NCBI GenBank assembly: GCA_037176845.1
Contig: JAYKXP010000026.1
Location: forward strand, 372,001 to 436,000
DNA: 64,000 nt
Reading direction: 5' to 3'
Origin: Paramarasmius palmivorus
Taxonomy: Eukaryota > Basidiomycota > Agaricomycetes > Agaricales > Marasmiaceae
Every line of letters starts with the position of its first letter. The first letter of the stretch is position 1. This document shows, one piece after another, positions 42,556 through 53,374 of this stretch. The notes below the pieces were generated by a model, which was not told the origin of the DNA, did no database searches, and saw only the letters and a program-made list of their open reading frames with translations. A program made the position numbers and the translations under genes.

Positions 42556-44459
42556 AGTACGTATTCCAGTCTTCTTATCTGAATGTTCCTCTGAGAATTT
42601 ACAGTGCCAGTTGATACCGAATTGTACGAATTGCTGGGCGTTCCTGCATCAGCAAGTGACGGTGAGCACAGCGCGGGAGACCCGTTTGGTAGGACGCTGA
42701 TGGAAGGTTCACAGCTGAGATTAAGAAAGCTTACAGGAAGAAGGTGCGTATCATTCCCGGGCATCTAATCTGAATGCTAACTCCAATTCTACTAGGCTAG
42801 AGACATTCACCCAGTACGTCGCTTTACATTGACAGTCGAGGCTAAGAGCTAGACAATGATTCAATAGGACAAAGTGCGCTACTTTTTGCTTTCATTGATC
42901 AATATCTGACAGCACTGGTGGCTAGAATCCCAACGACCCCAATGCTGCTCAAAAGTTCCAAGAAATGGCTGCTGCGTTAGCATTCTCTCCATATATAATC
43001 CCTGCAGCTCCTAAATTTCCATGTTCCCCTTTCGCAGCTATGAAATCCTCAGTGATCCAGAAAGTAGAGCAACATACGACGAGAGTGGCATGGAAGGTCT
43101 GAGTGGCGGAGGGTCTGGACCAGGCATGGACGACATATTCTCGCAGTTCTTTCCTGGACCTGGTGGTGCTTTCTTTGGGTTCGATTTTGGTGGACCACCT
43201 CCCAGAAGGTCAAAAGGCACCGATTCTGTGATACCGTATGACGTGACCTTGGAAGATTTGTACAACGGAAAATCAGTCAAGATGAACATGGAGAAGGAAG
43301 TTGTCTGTGGGTTATGCAAAGGGTGCGTGGCGACTCTACGGACGACTTCCGAGCGTGATACTCATAGCTTACAACCTACAGATCGGGCGCAAAAGGGAGT
43401 GCGAAACCCAAGCCCTGTGCTACCTGTGACGGAAAAGGTTACACCTTTGTGACCACCCAAGTGAGATTACGGTTACCTTTGGTCCTGAGGATGCTGATTA
43501 ATTAATATGAACATCAGTTATCCGGGTCTCGTTTGGGGACATCAAGATCACGTTGTTCAGACTGCAATGGGGAAGGCCAAAAGCTGAAAGAGAAGGATAG
43601 GTGAGTCGCATACGTGCGGTTGACCCGTTTTTTTTTTTACTAAACTCAGTTCTAGATGTAAAAAATGCAAAGGGTCCAAGACAGTCAAGGAGAAGACCCG
43701 CCAGGAGATCTTCATCGAAAAAGGTATGACAGACCGACAACGTATCGTCCTCGCTGGTGCAGGTGATGAGGAAGTAAGTCCCACTACCAGAATGTGTTTT
43801 CGCGTCTCAGCCGTTCTTTAGCCTGGTATTCCACCTGGCGACGTCGTCTTTGTGCTCCGTGCTGCCCAACATGAATCTTTCGAGCGTTCAGGCAGCGATC
43901 TGCTCACGCACGTCAAAATTACACTCTCTGAAGCTCTTCTGGGCTTTTCCAGAATCCTCATAACGCATCTTGATGGTCGAGGAATAAAGGTCTCTAGTCC
44001 CCCAGGGAAAATATTCGAGTCAGGCTCGACAATTCGTATTCGTGGAGAGGGCATGCCAATATACAAACGACCCGACCAAAAGGGTGACCTCTTCGTGATC
44101 CTTGAAATTGAGATGCCCGACAAGGAATGGTTATCGAAGGTCGATCGCGCGGTATGTACAAACGTTCCTCTGTGCCCAGCTAAAGAGTAACAAGTTTGTC
44201 CCGATAGGCCCTTGAGAAGCTCTTACCTCCCAAAAAGGCGGACGTAGAACCTCAGCCAGAGATTGTAGATGATGCCAACTTTGAAGACAGTGACATAATG
44301 GAAGTGCGTGCGCAGTCTTTTGCCGCTAGTCCAGATTTCTTTGATCACGGTTTTTCACGGCAGTTTGGGGAAGGCGACGATGATGATTGGGAGGATGAAG
44401 ATGACGAGGAATTTGGATATGGGCCTAGACCAGGAGAACCAGAATGTCGACCTCAGTGA
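42556..44459 (+). CDS. Type-A J-protein (DnaJ/Hsp40 co-chaperone)
   Basis: It stimulates Hsp70 ATPase and binds unfolded clients. Thirteen coding exons give about 415 residues, near the length of Ydj1. The J-domain reads MPVDTELYELLGVPASASDA...HPDKNPNDPNA...AAAYEILSDP, and its HPD is encoded across three exons. A Gly/Phe-rich linker follows. Next come four zinc-finger repeats: CGLCKGSG, CATCDGKG, CSDCNGEG and CKKCKGSK, the last lacking its final Gly. The C-terminal substrate-binding domain is intact (DLLTHVKITLSEALLGF, IRGEGMPIY). The acidic tail ends in ECRPQ. The start codon is split, A at 42556 and TG at 42605-42606, around a 48-base GT-AG intron; no other ATG is in frame. Xdj1/Ydj1-like; a finer assignment is not secure. 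Confidence 0.92.
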
Positions 44460-44683
44460 GCATTCTAGGAGTGCTTTCACATGCTGTTTCGCGTCGCTTG
44501 CAAGCTCTGTCTACCACTAATTACCTATACCTGCGCTCATTGTCCATAGCTCAATGCACCCATCTCAGCACAAGCACTACGTATATACTGCACGACTACG
44601 TTACGCTGTTTTGTCTCATACTATACAAACTTGTCTAATTTATTTGGCCACATGGGCGGCTAATTCATCTTCTCTACGCCAAC

Positions 44684-46070
44684 ATGTCTCATCCCAACAA
44701 TCTCCATCTACACTCTCATAGCTGCAACTTTCCTCTTGCACACGATGTTCACCTAATGAAACACACCTACTCTCTCTCGTTCAGTCCATGCCATCTTGAC
44801 CAATATCATTCACGCCCATCCCCGGCCAATAGTCAAAGCGAGCGCGTTTCTCACCTGGAGTCGGAAAACAAGACTCTTCATGCCAAAATGTCTGAACTTC
44901 AAGTACGCGTTGCAACACTACAAGAACAGACCGCCGTATTCCAGGAAGCATACTTCTGCGAGGCAAGGAAATCGGCCATATTGGAACGCGAAATGGGGGC
45001 TATCAAAATGAAAATCTGTGTCCTCGAAGAAATCACGCGTTTGATATTGGCATCGGGGCTCCTTGATGACCAGGTACTGGAGGAGTTGCAGAGATGTATT
45101 GAGAAGGGTTTGGATTCCGGATCGACCCACGAGATACAACGCGCCATCGACTCTTCCGATGATGTCGACGGTCATGGAAGCTCTGTTTCCAATCCCTATC
45201 CAGCATCCGATACTGGTTCGACGGAATCTTCGAGTGAACCGCAGATTCGTCCCTACGTGCCTATGTTTCTACGACCAGTAGCAGGGAACACTGCGTGCCC
45301 ACCCTCACCGCGGCATTCCTGCCACGCTACAACACAAGATGTGAGTATACACAATGACTACCCTTTGCTGTTCACGGTATTGAACTACCTTTCAGCAGGC
45401 TACCAAAAACCATCCACAGCGACAATGCTCCTCCGTAGAATCTTCTATCCATTCACATACTAAACCAGCTAGTACCCTGACACCGGAGCAAATGGAGGCT
45501 CTCGCATCAATGGAACGTCTAGTGGCACCTTTCAGCACGGATTTGGGATCTCTAGAAGTCAGCTCAGACGACTCGTGCTCAATCGGCAGCGTCAGCGTAT
45601 ACTCGAAACATTCCTTCTTGGGCGATCACTCTGGCTTTCACGATGCAGACGTTACTTTAGTGGTGACAGAGACAACGACCAAAACTTTGCCACAGTTGAA
45701 GTCCGCTACACCGGCAGCCATACGTTCGTCTATCCCAGCGAGGAAACCCGTTCCACCGCCAAAGTCGAAGTCAAGCGGTCCTTCAACGACGTCCAGGACT
45801 GCATCTCAGAAAGCTAAAGCCGACACTGCGAACAAACCAGCATTGAAAACGCAAAAACCTTTCAAACGGGTTGCCATTCAAACGTCAAAACCCCCTGCAG
45901 AAACATCACAGTGGAAATCGCCTGCCAGGAAAACAGTACAAAGTCGTTTCTCTCGGCCAGATACGCCATTGTCCGGGAAGGAAAGACTTCATCGTCCTGC
46001 ACTCAATGCCGCAAAGGTAGCGGACGGAGCTGGAGAAGAAAGGGGTGGTCGTCGAGTGGGTAAGCGGTGA
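44684..46070 (+). CDS. Coiled-coil protein with a basic Ser/Pro-rich tail, function unknown
   Basis: Two exons (44684-45340, 45399-46070) encode about 442 residues. Roughly residues 45-145 form one parallel-type coiled coil (HLESENKTLHAKMSELQVRV onward). An acidic Ser-rich middle comes next, then a Lys/Pro/Ser-rich basic tail (ARKPVPPPKSKSSGPS, KSPARKTVQSRFSRPD). The layout recalls cytoskeleton- or centromere-associated proteins such as shugoshins, but I see no diagnostic motif and make no functional call. The acceptor at 45391-45398 is a TTCAGCAG (NAGNAG) doublet, so one optional Gln is possible. The first ~40 residues are unusual (His-rich) and the real start could be further in. Confidence 0.65.
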
Positions 46071-46195
46071 TGAGATGGTGACAGGGTTTTCATGACCATT
46101 GTGTTTGATAATGATGATAGAATCTTCGGTCAAAGATATTGTATTCGCCGCACATGCAATGGTATCGTCACGTTGAGCAAGCGTATCACGGACGT

Positions 46196-46782
46196 CTAGA
46201 AATCGAGCATATCTGCCTCATCCTCCACATCGAAGATGGAACGCTTTTGCGATTCTTTCGTTCGTTCATCTTTTAGCATTCTAAATAAATATCAGAATAT
46301 ATAGTAAGTACATCCAATATACTTCGAGACATACCGAGCGTCCACTCTAGCGTCTTCTCCTTCAACACCGACCACAGCCTGAGGCGTCTTCGCTTCTATG
46401 ACCTGTAATGACAACAATCAACTTTGATCTTTCGATGTCACCTCCAGAACACTCACATAATGATTATCACAATGTGGGCAATACTCGTCACTCTCTTCAT
46501 AAACTGACATATCCTTCCTAAACGCCTTCTTGCATTTCTTGCAGAGAAAAGTCATCTCCGTCGTCTTGACAAGCCTATGCGACTCTGATTCTGCATGACA
46601 TTCTGGGCAGTCGAACCATTTCTTGCAGCAAGGGGCACGTATGGCGACTTGAGCGTTCAAGATGTGTTTACTGTGGGAGCGAAGGAGGTCGGTACGAAGC
46701 CATCATCGACATTGAAGAGAAGGTGAAATGAACTCGTCGGGGTGTGCCAACAGGGATACGCAAGCCAGCGTACTAACCACAT
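46196..46782 (-). CDS. CHY-type zinc-finger protein (Hot13-like)
   Basis: Four coding exons (46778-46782, 46457-46670, 46335-46402, 46196-46280) give a 123-residue protein; lengths and phases add up. The sequence MCKHILNAQVAIRAPCCKKW followed by FDCPECHAESESH and FLCKKCKKAFRKDM...YCPHCDNHYV matches the CHY zinc-finger fold. In yeast the small member Hot13 acts in the mitochondrial intermembrane space, keeping the Mia40 relay free of zinc. Others are E3 ligase subunits with extra RING domains, which are absent here. The C-terminal ~50 residues are a charged tail (FDVEDEADMLDF). The first exon codes only ATGTG, which restores Met and the first zinc-ligand Cys after a 107-base intron. Confidence 0.85.
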
Positions 46783-47293
46783 AGTCGATTTGTATGGGTA
46801 GAGGTTTCACGAAACAGACCTAGAGGCTCGAGCGGTGATGGAGGAGGCTGGGAGGAGGAGAGGAACCGCACGCAACAAGCATGCTACATTTCAAATTTGG
46901 CGCTCCGACTCTCAAGTGAGCGCGCGCGGCTATGTTCGAATTATACTACTATCTACCCACATGGGATAGTAAATTTAAACCAATATACTGGATCACGTCC
47001 TTCAGCGACTTTGATAGCACGCTAACCAATTGTCAACACTTCGCTCAAGTCCGCAGATCGCTGTGCATCATGCCTACTAAGTTGCAAGAGCTCTGCTCAA
47101 GAATAGTAACACTACCGATGTCGGCTTAGCCCCCAACGCCCGTACTAGAGTATTTATGTACTGGAGGCGATGGGGATCAACGATCATATCAGGCGGAAGA
47201 TGATCTTTCGATGGTCAATGACCGTCCAAAAATGTCGAGCCGTAGACAGCAGTGCTGTCGGATGGAATCCAGATGGCAGCGTCATGCAATCTA
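46783..47293. other. Intergenic, no gene recognised
   Basis: This is the spacer between two minus-strand genes. It contains the CHY gene promoter on its left and the 3' UTR of the membrane-protein gene on its right. No other signal is clear. Confidence 0.5.
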
Positions 47294-48425
47294 CTATGTA
47301 CGTGACATTCTCCTCCCATTATAGGCTTCCCTCGCGGAAAACCCTCGAAAGAGCGACCGATAAGAAGGCGGGGGCAAGACATAATCTTCCTGTGCCCGTG
47401 CGACGAGTTCGGATGTGGAGGAGGTATCATATGTGCTTTCGGTGTCAACGCTAGTACCTTCATCACTGAACCCTCTACTCTGTCTTTCTCCCTTCCTCGA
47501 CGGAGAGAGTATCTGTACCATGTAGGGATGCGTCTGCGTGTGTACGGGAATTTGTCGGAGGGAACGCCTCCGTAGGACGAACAATGTAATGCTTATTCCA
47601 GCTGCGGCCAATCCAATAGACCCCACAGCAGCTCCGACGATGGTAGCGATGTGATTAGAGCCTTTGGGGTTGTCGTTGTTACCGCCGGAAGTCGTTGTGG
47701 AGCTCGTAGGCCGATCTGTGCTATCAGACTTCGTTGAGCTAGCAACTGTAGGGGTATTGACTGAGTTTTCCTCGTCAGGCAGGCCGTCATCAAATCTGAA
47801 GATTTTGTTTACAACGATTACCACTTGCGACAGCAAGAGAGAGATCACGCACACATATTGCACAAAGTCGAAGAAAAAGATCGTATCTTGTCCCTGGTTG
47901 TTTCTCATTTGCAAGACATGTGTGGTGTTAGACAACGAGCTGTTTGAGTACATTTGATGTCTGTAGCTGAATGTGTTTCCTTCGTTCACCGGTGGACCAT
48001 AAAGTCCTGTTGCTACCTGATCGTCTAGGTAGACATCCACTGCATATTGAAGATCTTCGCCGGCAATTCCTGGGATTTTGTCAGGTCTGATCGTCCATGC
48101 ACTGACAGCCACACCTATAAATCGTAGCATGTCAATGGCAGATTTTCCAATGGCCAATCAGCTTACCCGTAAATGTGATGTTAATGCCAATAGATGACTC
48201 GTTCGCCTTGCGGTAGTTGTAATGCCAGGTTCCATTCTGTGTTTGCGAAGGGTCCAGTTCTGGGCACCCTGTACAGGTAGATCCCAAGGCCCATCCATCT
48301 CCAGAGTATATTGGCTTCACCCCCGTTACTTCGTCTCCAAGTTCGTCGTCTATGATGCGGGTAATACGGCGACCAGCGACCAGGGTTCCGAGTCCGAGAT
48401 GGCAGAGGTAGAGAGTGAATTTCAT
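47294..48425 (-). CDS. Secreted-ectodomain single-pass membrane protein
   Basis: Three exons (48167-48425, 47853-48114, 47294-47795) encode 340 residues. The N-terminal MKFTLYLCHLGLGTLVAG is a signal peptide. The ~150-residue ectodomain has repeated sequons (NGT, NES, NIT, NSS, NTT), two close Cys (STCTGCPE) and a beta-rich look. A Ser/Thr-rich stalk precedes one strong helix (IATIVGAAVGSIGLAAAG continuing SITLFVL) with an RRRSLRQ stop-transfer. A ~100-residue cytoplasmic tail contains PPPSY and acidic/Ser patches. This architecture is very common in mushroom genomes and vaguely like Wsc/Mid2 sensors; no ligand or partner can be named. It may be related to the fragment at 1-356. Confidence 0.8.
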
Positions 48426-48799
48426 GTGGGAAGTTGTTGGAACCCATTCATGATTCGCTGTCTATACTTATCGAAGGAGGCTGTATGAGTTGTATGAACA
48501 CTTCCACCCATCAGACCCGACCAAATGAAGCGCTTCGGGATGATCAACAGTCAAGTTGAAGAACTTGATTCGCTACTGTGCAGTACACTTCATCCAGCTT
48601 CGGACTGATATCAGACTTGATTGGTATCAAGGCGACCGATAAGGGTGAATTATCTGTTAGGACGATGTGTAAGTAGTGAAGAAGAGGAAAGGAGCGTGGG
48701 AAACAATTAGGTCCAAGTCGATTCAGCGTTTATGCGCCCTTTTATTAAAATACAGAGATAAAGATACATTGTACACAGAGCAAGTTGAGAGCAACTAGA
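48426..48799. other. Intergenic, no gene recognised
   Basis: This is the promoter side of the membrane-protein gene and the 3' side of the aspartic protease. No further feature was seen. Confidence 0.5.
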
Positions 48800-50748
48800 T
48801 CAGACGAGCTTAGCCAAAGAGAGCGTATTCTTCCCGACATCAGTACTAAAGTAGGCATTTTTCAAAAACACATCGCCAACCTGCCGCGTCTTTTCAGTAA
48901 GCATCCAAAAAAGCTAAATTTGAAACACTGACCAGCCACTCAGTTGCACCCCCGACGTTACCGGCACTGATCCCGGACAAGCATGTCTCTGCGTTGGGGT
49001 TTGCAGGATCCTGAATTGCAATGTCTCTTGGGTCAATGGAGAAACTCGTCCCACCGAACGACAAGGCAACACTCTGGTTGAAGTTGCATGGCACAGCGAA
49101 ACCACCCTGGCCATCGGCTTGAGCACCGTCGATGAGTTGATGAACAGCTAAAGCATCCTGTTCAGGTGCAATAATGAGGGTGGTTCCGGTGTCGAGAATA
49201 GCAGTGCGACCCTGGAGTTGAGTATCCTGGCCGTCGACGGTTACTGTATCCATAGCGGCTTCCCAGAAACCAACTTTGCTGACGTTGTCGACCGTGACAA
49301 GGCTTGCAGGGTCAAACTTGGTCTGATCCAGGCCACTGAAGTTGTCAAGAGAATTAGATCACTTCGGCCATAATAAAACAGTGGAACCTACCCGAAAGTG
49401 ATTTCGCCATCGTTCTTGTTGTCTGCAGCACGAGGAATTTTGTAGGAAGTGATAGCCTCTTGCACGAGCCCTTGTTTGGCGAGGGCCTCTATCGGAGTGA
49501 GCGTCTTCTGCTCTGAGAGTGTCTATGGAATGCCTTGATCAGCATATGTGGAAGTGGTAACCTCGAAGTACATACTGATTGTGCAAGACCCATAAGCCCG
49601 TCGAAAGGCACAGAATTGTCAGAAAAGTCTGGAGTTTCTTCTTGTGCTGTACCGAACGTATGCCCATCAAGTTGCAGGCCTGCGACAACAATGTTATCCT
49701 GAATGATGGTGCCCGCGACGGCGCCAGTTCCGTATGTGACCTGGAATGGTTGCTGGGAATCCTTGAATGAGCTGGAAGACTGAGGTCCCAAGAAGTTATG
49801 ATTGCCCTGGACACGTCGTCAGTAAAAGGTTTGACATTGTCAATCCGTTTGAGTACTCACACATCCGCCCCCAGCCGAAGATTGACAGTTTTCAGCTCCG
49901 ACCCAAAGATCTGCTGATCCCGAGTCCATGAGGATCAAGAAATCCTTGGGTGGGGTGCCCATCTGGATGGTGGCAAGGAAACCAACATCATTGGCCCTAA
50001 ACACGATTCAGCGTAATGCTCAAGAAGTAGGAAGTAATGCTCACTCGATGTTTAAGCCGAGAGAGTTGTCAGCAGTGGGAGCATTTGCTGCCTCGACGCC
50101 ATCGGGAAGTCCACCGGATGCCTGTGCGCCACTGGTACTATTTCCTTGGTTCGCTCCGGCACCCTTTCCAGCACCCTTTCCGGCACCGGCAGCCGCGCCA
50201 ATACCAGCACCTGCTGCGCCCGCACTGGCAATCGGATCGTAAACGAAGGTTCGGTAGCAGGTATAGAACGTCACGACTTACATAACGGCACCCTTTCCAC
50301 CTTTCCTGCCCTTCTTGAAGGATACTGCCTCCTCACGAGGACCGAGTCCATTCCGGTTGTACCTCTTGGAATTTGTCTTGTAACCAGACCTGTTGAACCG
50401 TTTCGACAAAGGAGAAGACTCGATAGCGAGCATGCGTCGGTGAAGGTTCTCGCTCAGTTCATGGTCAGACGGAATTTCTCTGCCAGTCATGCGAGCAAGC
50501 CGTTTGTTTCCCCGGTTTATGTGTTGTTGCAAATACTACGAACACAGATTATAGATAAGTAAACACCAAGAGCACGTTATAAAACCACGTACAATCTGGG
50601 GATGAACGCCATCACTCCGTTGTTCAACACGTTTCAAAGGAAGAGTAACCGTTCCTGATCTCTTCAAAGGACGAGCTTCCGCATCCTGTGCGGTGAAAGC
50701 AAGTAATACGCCTGCCAGAAGCGTAGCAAAAGAGAGTTTGAGTTGCAT
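48800..50748 (-). CDS. Secreted A1 aspartic protease (polyporopepsin-like), copy 1
   Basis: This is a pepsin-fold endoprotease made as a secreted zymogen. The signal peptide MQLKLSFATLLAGVLLAFTA is followed by a basic propeptide (RPLKRSGTVTLPLKRV; LQQHINRGNKRLARM). Both active-site triads are present: LMDSGSADLWVG and AILDTGTTLI. So are the flap region VTYGTGAVAGT, NSVPFDGLMGLA, and the family ending (GDVFLKNAYFSTDVGKNTLS, then LAKLV). Between the prosegment and the mature N-terminus lies a ~45-residue Ala/Gly-rich insert (AGAAGAGIGAAAGAGKGAGK) that the second copy lacks. Several short introns interrupt the gene. The copy at 59701-61450 is a close paralogue on the other strand. Use in nutrition or wood/litter degradation is inferred from the family. 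Confidence 0.93.
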
Positions 50749-51302
50749 AATGATAGTGAGTCTCAAGCAAGTAACAGTTGGTGGAAGCAGTCGTGAAGAG
50801 GAAAGTGTAGGCCCTGCCTTAAAGTGAAGGGGAAAGCGAACAAGAGAGAAGGGGGTTGAAAGGGTGGTTGTCACTTCATGGCATGATCAGCCGTGGCTTT
50901 ATAGGTGGAGCGGTTTTGCCGTTATTAGTGGCATTATAATAATAGCTCGAAGCATCGTGGCCTCCTCCGCGGTTGCTAGTGTTTTGGGGGCCTTACTCCA
51001 CTTGATCGGCCATACAGGTACTTTCCTCACATACTCACGGTTTCACCTATCCTCTCCAAATAGTGATGACTTTGACTCTTGAATGGCGTACGAATGTACA
51101 CCTGCGCGTAGAGTTTGGTGAGCTTTCCAGTATCGCATAGCATTATTCTGAGGTGAACCTGGACTAAAAATAGTATTCCGACATATGCTTTCATTGACAT
51201 GGAGATACAGACTTCTATAGACCAATGAGCTATCACGAAGGAATACTGATGGAGAATTTACCGTTGTTATAAGAGACGCATGGACAGCCCTCACATTCGG
51301 GG
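50749..51302. other. Intergenic, no gene recognised
   Basis: This stretch holds the promoter of the aspartic protease and the 3' end of the enoyl-CoA hydratase/isomerase gene. Short ORFs only. Confidence 0.5.
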
Positions 51303-52474
51303 TCACAGTCTAGCCTTCGCGGCGGCATCCTCACTCGCAGCGGTCACTGCCCTAGGATCTTTCTTGATCGTCTCCAGTGCATCTCGATAGATTTCCATCT
51401 GACAATCATTACTCACAATGCGTCGTGTAGCTGCAGAAGGAACTCACTTTTATGACACCCCATACCCCGCCTTGGGCATTACCAGCCCATCGATCTGCCA
51501 CCTGTTCTGCTTTCACCAGTATGTCCGCAGTATTACCCGCGACCAAGTAGTCAACCAGACCGGCTTCGAGTCCTTCTTGAGGGGTAAAACGATGGCCTTC
51601 TAACGCGATCTTCCGTTGTAGCTGTCCGTTTCCAAACTTTGAAAGAAGTATTCCACCAAATGATGTTGGCCATCCAGAACCAAAATCAACCTAAATGATG
51701 ATATCATAATCAGCAATTGAGTCCATGTTCCCGATGGTAGGTACGAGACCTACTTCATTCATGCACAACCATGCCCGACGCTTACTACCATCCGTCATGA
51801 CCCTATAATCGCAGGCCAAAGATAGCATGAAACCACCAGCGAAGCAGTGCCCGTTTATGGCTGCTATTGTTGGGACTGAGGCGTTCCATGAATCAATCAA
51901 CACGTCGACTGGGCGACTGGTGGTACCATGCACTTACTCGGGAAGGTGATGATACGGTGGAGTAGCGGGTTGAAAGTCACTGGGAACAGTCATGTTGGTG
52001 AATAGCGGATACCTTGATGGTATACTGTGAATGATACTTACTGGGGAAGAAATTAGGGTTGTTGATAACCCTTGTCAAGTCGAGGCCTGTGCGCATCCTA
52101 ACATTGAGTAAGGGATCTACCAAGATACCAAGGTGACGAACCATTGCTGAAGAATTTGTCCTGGTCCCTCCTCCCGACTATAATCACGGCACCCTTGCCT
52201 TCGTCTTTGTTCTTCTCTTTGTCCTGCTGGAACTTCCTCCAGCTCTCTCTCCAGTCACGTTCTACAGCGTCAAGTGCTGGCTTTAATCCAGCGTCTACCA
52301 ATTCTGGTGTCAGACGGGCGTCTTGACCATTGTGAAGTTCAATGACCCATAATGATTTCTTGGCTGGCGATACACCAAGTCAGTGTCTGGCAATAATCAC
52401 GACACTGTAAGATACGTACGATGAGTCAGAGTCACCAGCGGATTCTCAATAGGTAAGCTGAGAGGATAAGCCAT
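51303..52474 (-). CDS. Enoyl-CoA hydratase/isomerase family protein, probably peroxisomal
   Basis: This crotonase-fold enzyme is likely a delta3-delta2 enoyl-CoA isomerase helping beta-oxidation of unsaturated fatty acids. The start MAYPLSLPIENPLVTLTH at 52474 is followed by VIELHNGQDARLTPEL. Then come AVIIVGRRDQDKFFSNG, and after introns the oxyanion-loop region TIAAINGHCFAGGFMLSLA and CDYRVM. The C-terminal part reads GHRFTPQEGLEAGLVDYLV. The protein ends AAAKARL; the last three residues ARL fit the PTS1 peroxisomal signal. A hydratase reaction cannot be excluded because the catalytic acid is not identified. It lies head to head with the complex I subunit gene. Confidence 0.87.
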
Positions 52475-52797
52475 GTTCGAGTGAGTGTCACCGTAAAGTG
52501 CAAGTAAGAGTGGGTTTGCTTTTCAAGACACCGAGAGGAGACCGAGACCCGAGATGCATGTGATAAATATGGCGATGTTGCATATATTCTCGTCGCCAAA
52601 CCTAAAGACTAAGGGCTAGGTGCCATAGAATAAAACGAGATGTCTGGATAGAGAGAACCGCTGAAGACCGCTGATAACCTCCATGCCCGCTGCCCGTCCT
52701 TGAGGTTGACGAGGGAATGGTCTCTACCGAGTACGTAAACAGTGCACAACTACACGCGGTTTCAGCCGGCCTCGACGAACCACCACATACTCCAGTC
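52475..52797. promoter_or_regulatory. Divergent promoter, enoyl-CoA isomerase and complex I subunit
   Basis: There are 323 bases between two start codons that face away from each other. Both products serve oxidative metabolism (fatty-acid oxidation and respiratory complex I), so shared control is plausible. No specific site is called. Confidence 0.3.
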
Positions 52798-53146
52798 ATG
52801 GCCATCGACGAAGAAACCCAGGCCGCTGTCAAAGGTACATATTCCCTAACTATATGACTTACCTAGCCTGAATACTGTTTCTTCCAAGCCAAACTCCAAG
52901 CTCGCGACGAGCACCTCCGTGAATCTTGGGTCCGTGCAATGGAAGCCCGTCTCGTTCGTGACGAGTTGGAAAAGTGCCAAAAATCAGAGGGTGTTAATCA
53001 CTACGAGAGTTGCAAATGGTTGGCCGATAAATACCTCGAAAAGTTGAGGGACAGCAAGGTGTGTTGCAAGAAACAATTGTTTCCTAGCATACTAACAAAA
53101 ACTGCTGCACTTCTAGATTAAAGGGTACAAGCAGATCGACATATAG
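52798..53146 (+). CDS. Mitochondrial complex I small subunit (12 kDa, NDUFB10/PDSW family)
   Basis: Three exons (52798-52834, 52889-53058, 53117-53146) encode 78 residues. The block from RDEHLRESWVRAMEARLVRD through CQKSEGVNHYESCKWL and YLEKLRDSKIKGYKQ has the pattern of the fungal NUO-12.3 subunit, an accessory subunit of NADH:ubiquinone oxidoreductase facing the intermembrane space. Family traits seen are the ExW, ARLVR(D/E)EL, two Cys ten residues apart (CQKSEGVNHYESC) and the final KIxGY. The N-terminus before the conserved block is shorter than in ascomycete members, and there is no cleavable presequence, as expected. The ATG is the first in frame. The assignment rests on the short motif pattern. 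Confidence 0.82.
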
Positions 53147-53194
53147 ACCTTATGCTAATACATGTGGTCTGGATTCTCTTATTGAAGCTATAGT

Positions 53195-53374
53195 GACAGC
53201 CTCGGACGTGCAATTATTCGTGAATACATACCTCCGGAAATTCTCGAGAAGATTTTCGAGGAGTGGTGTTTAGCAGTCATTATCACCTCGAATTTCTCAT
53301 GTCACTTCAACCTCGAGAAACACGCTCACAACAAAATATGGAAGACAACGTACACGGAAGGAGACTATCCTTAG
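53195..53374 (+). pseudogene. F-box-like fragment
   Basis: A 60-codon open stretch reads IREYIPPEILEKIFEEWC. It resembles the start of an F-box (IPPEILxxIF), which in mushrooms commonly opens proteins with leucine-rich repeats. It stops at 53372-53374 and no convincing continuation was found by splicing. It may be a degenerate copy or an orphan exon. Confidence 0.35.
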
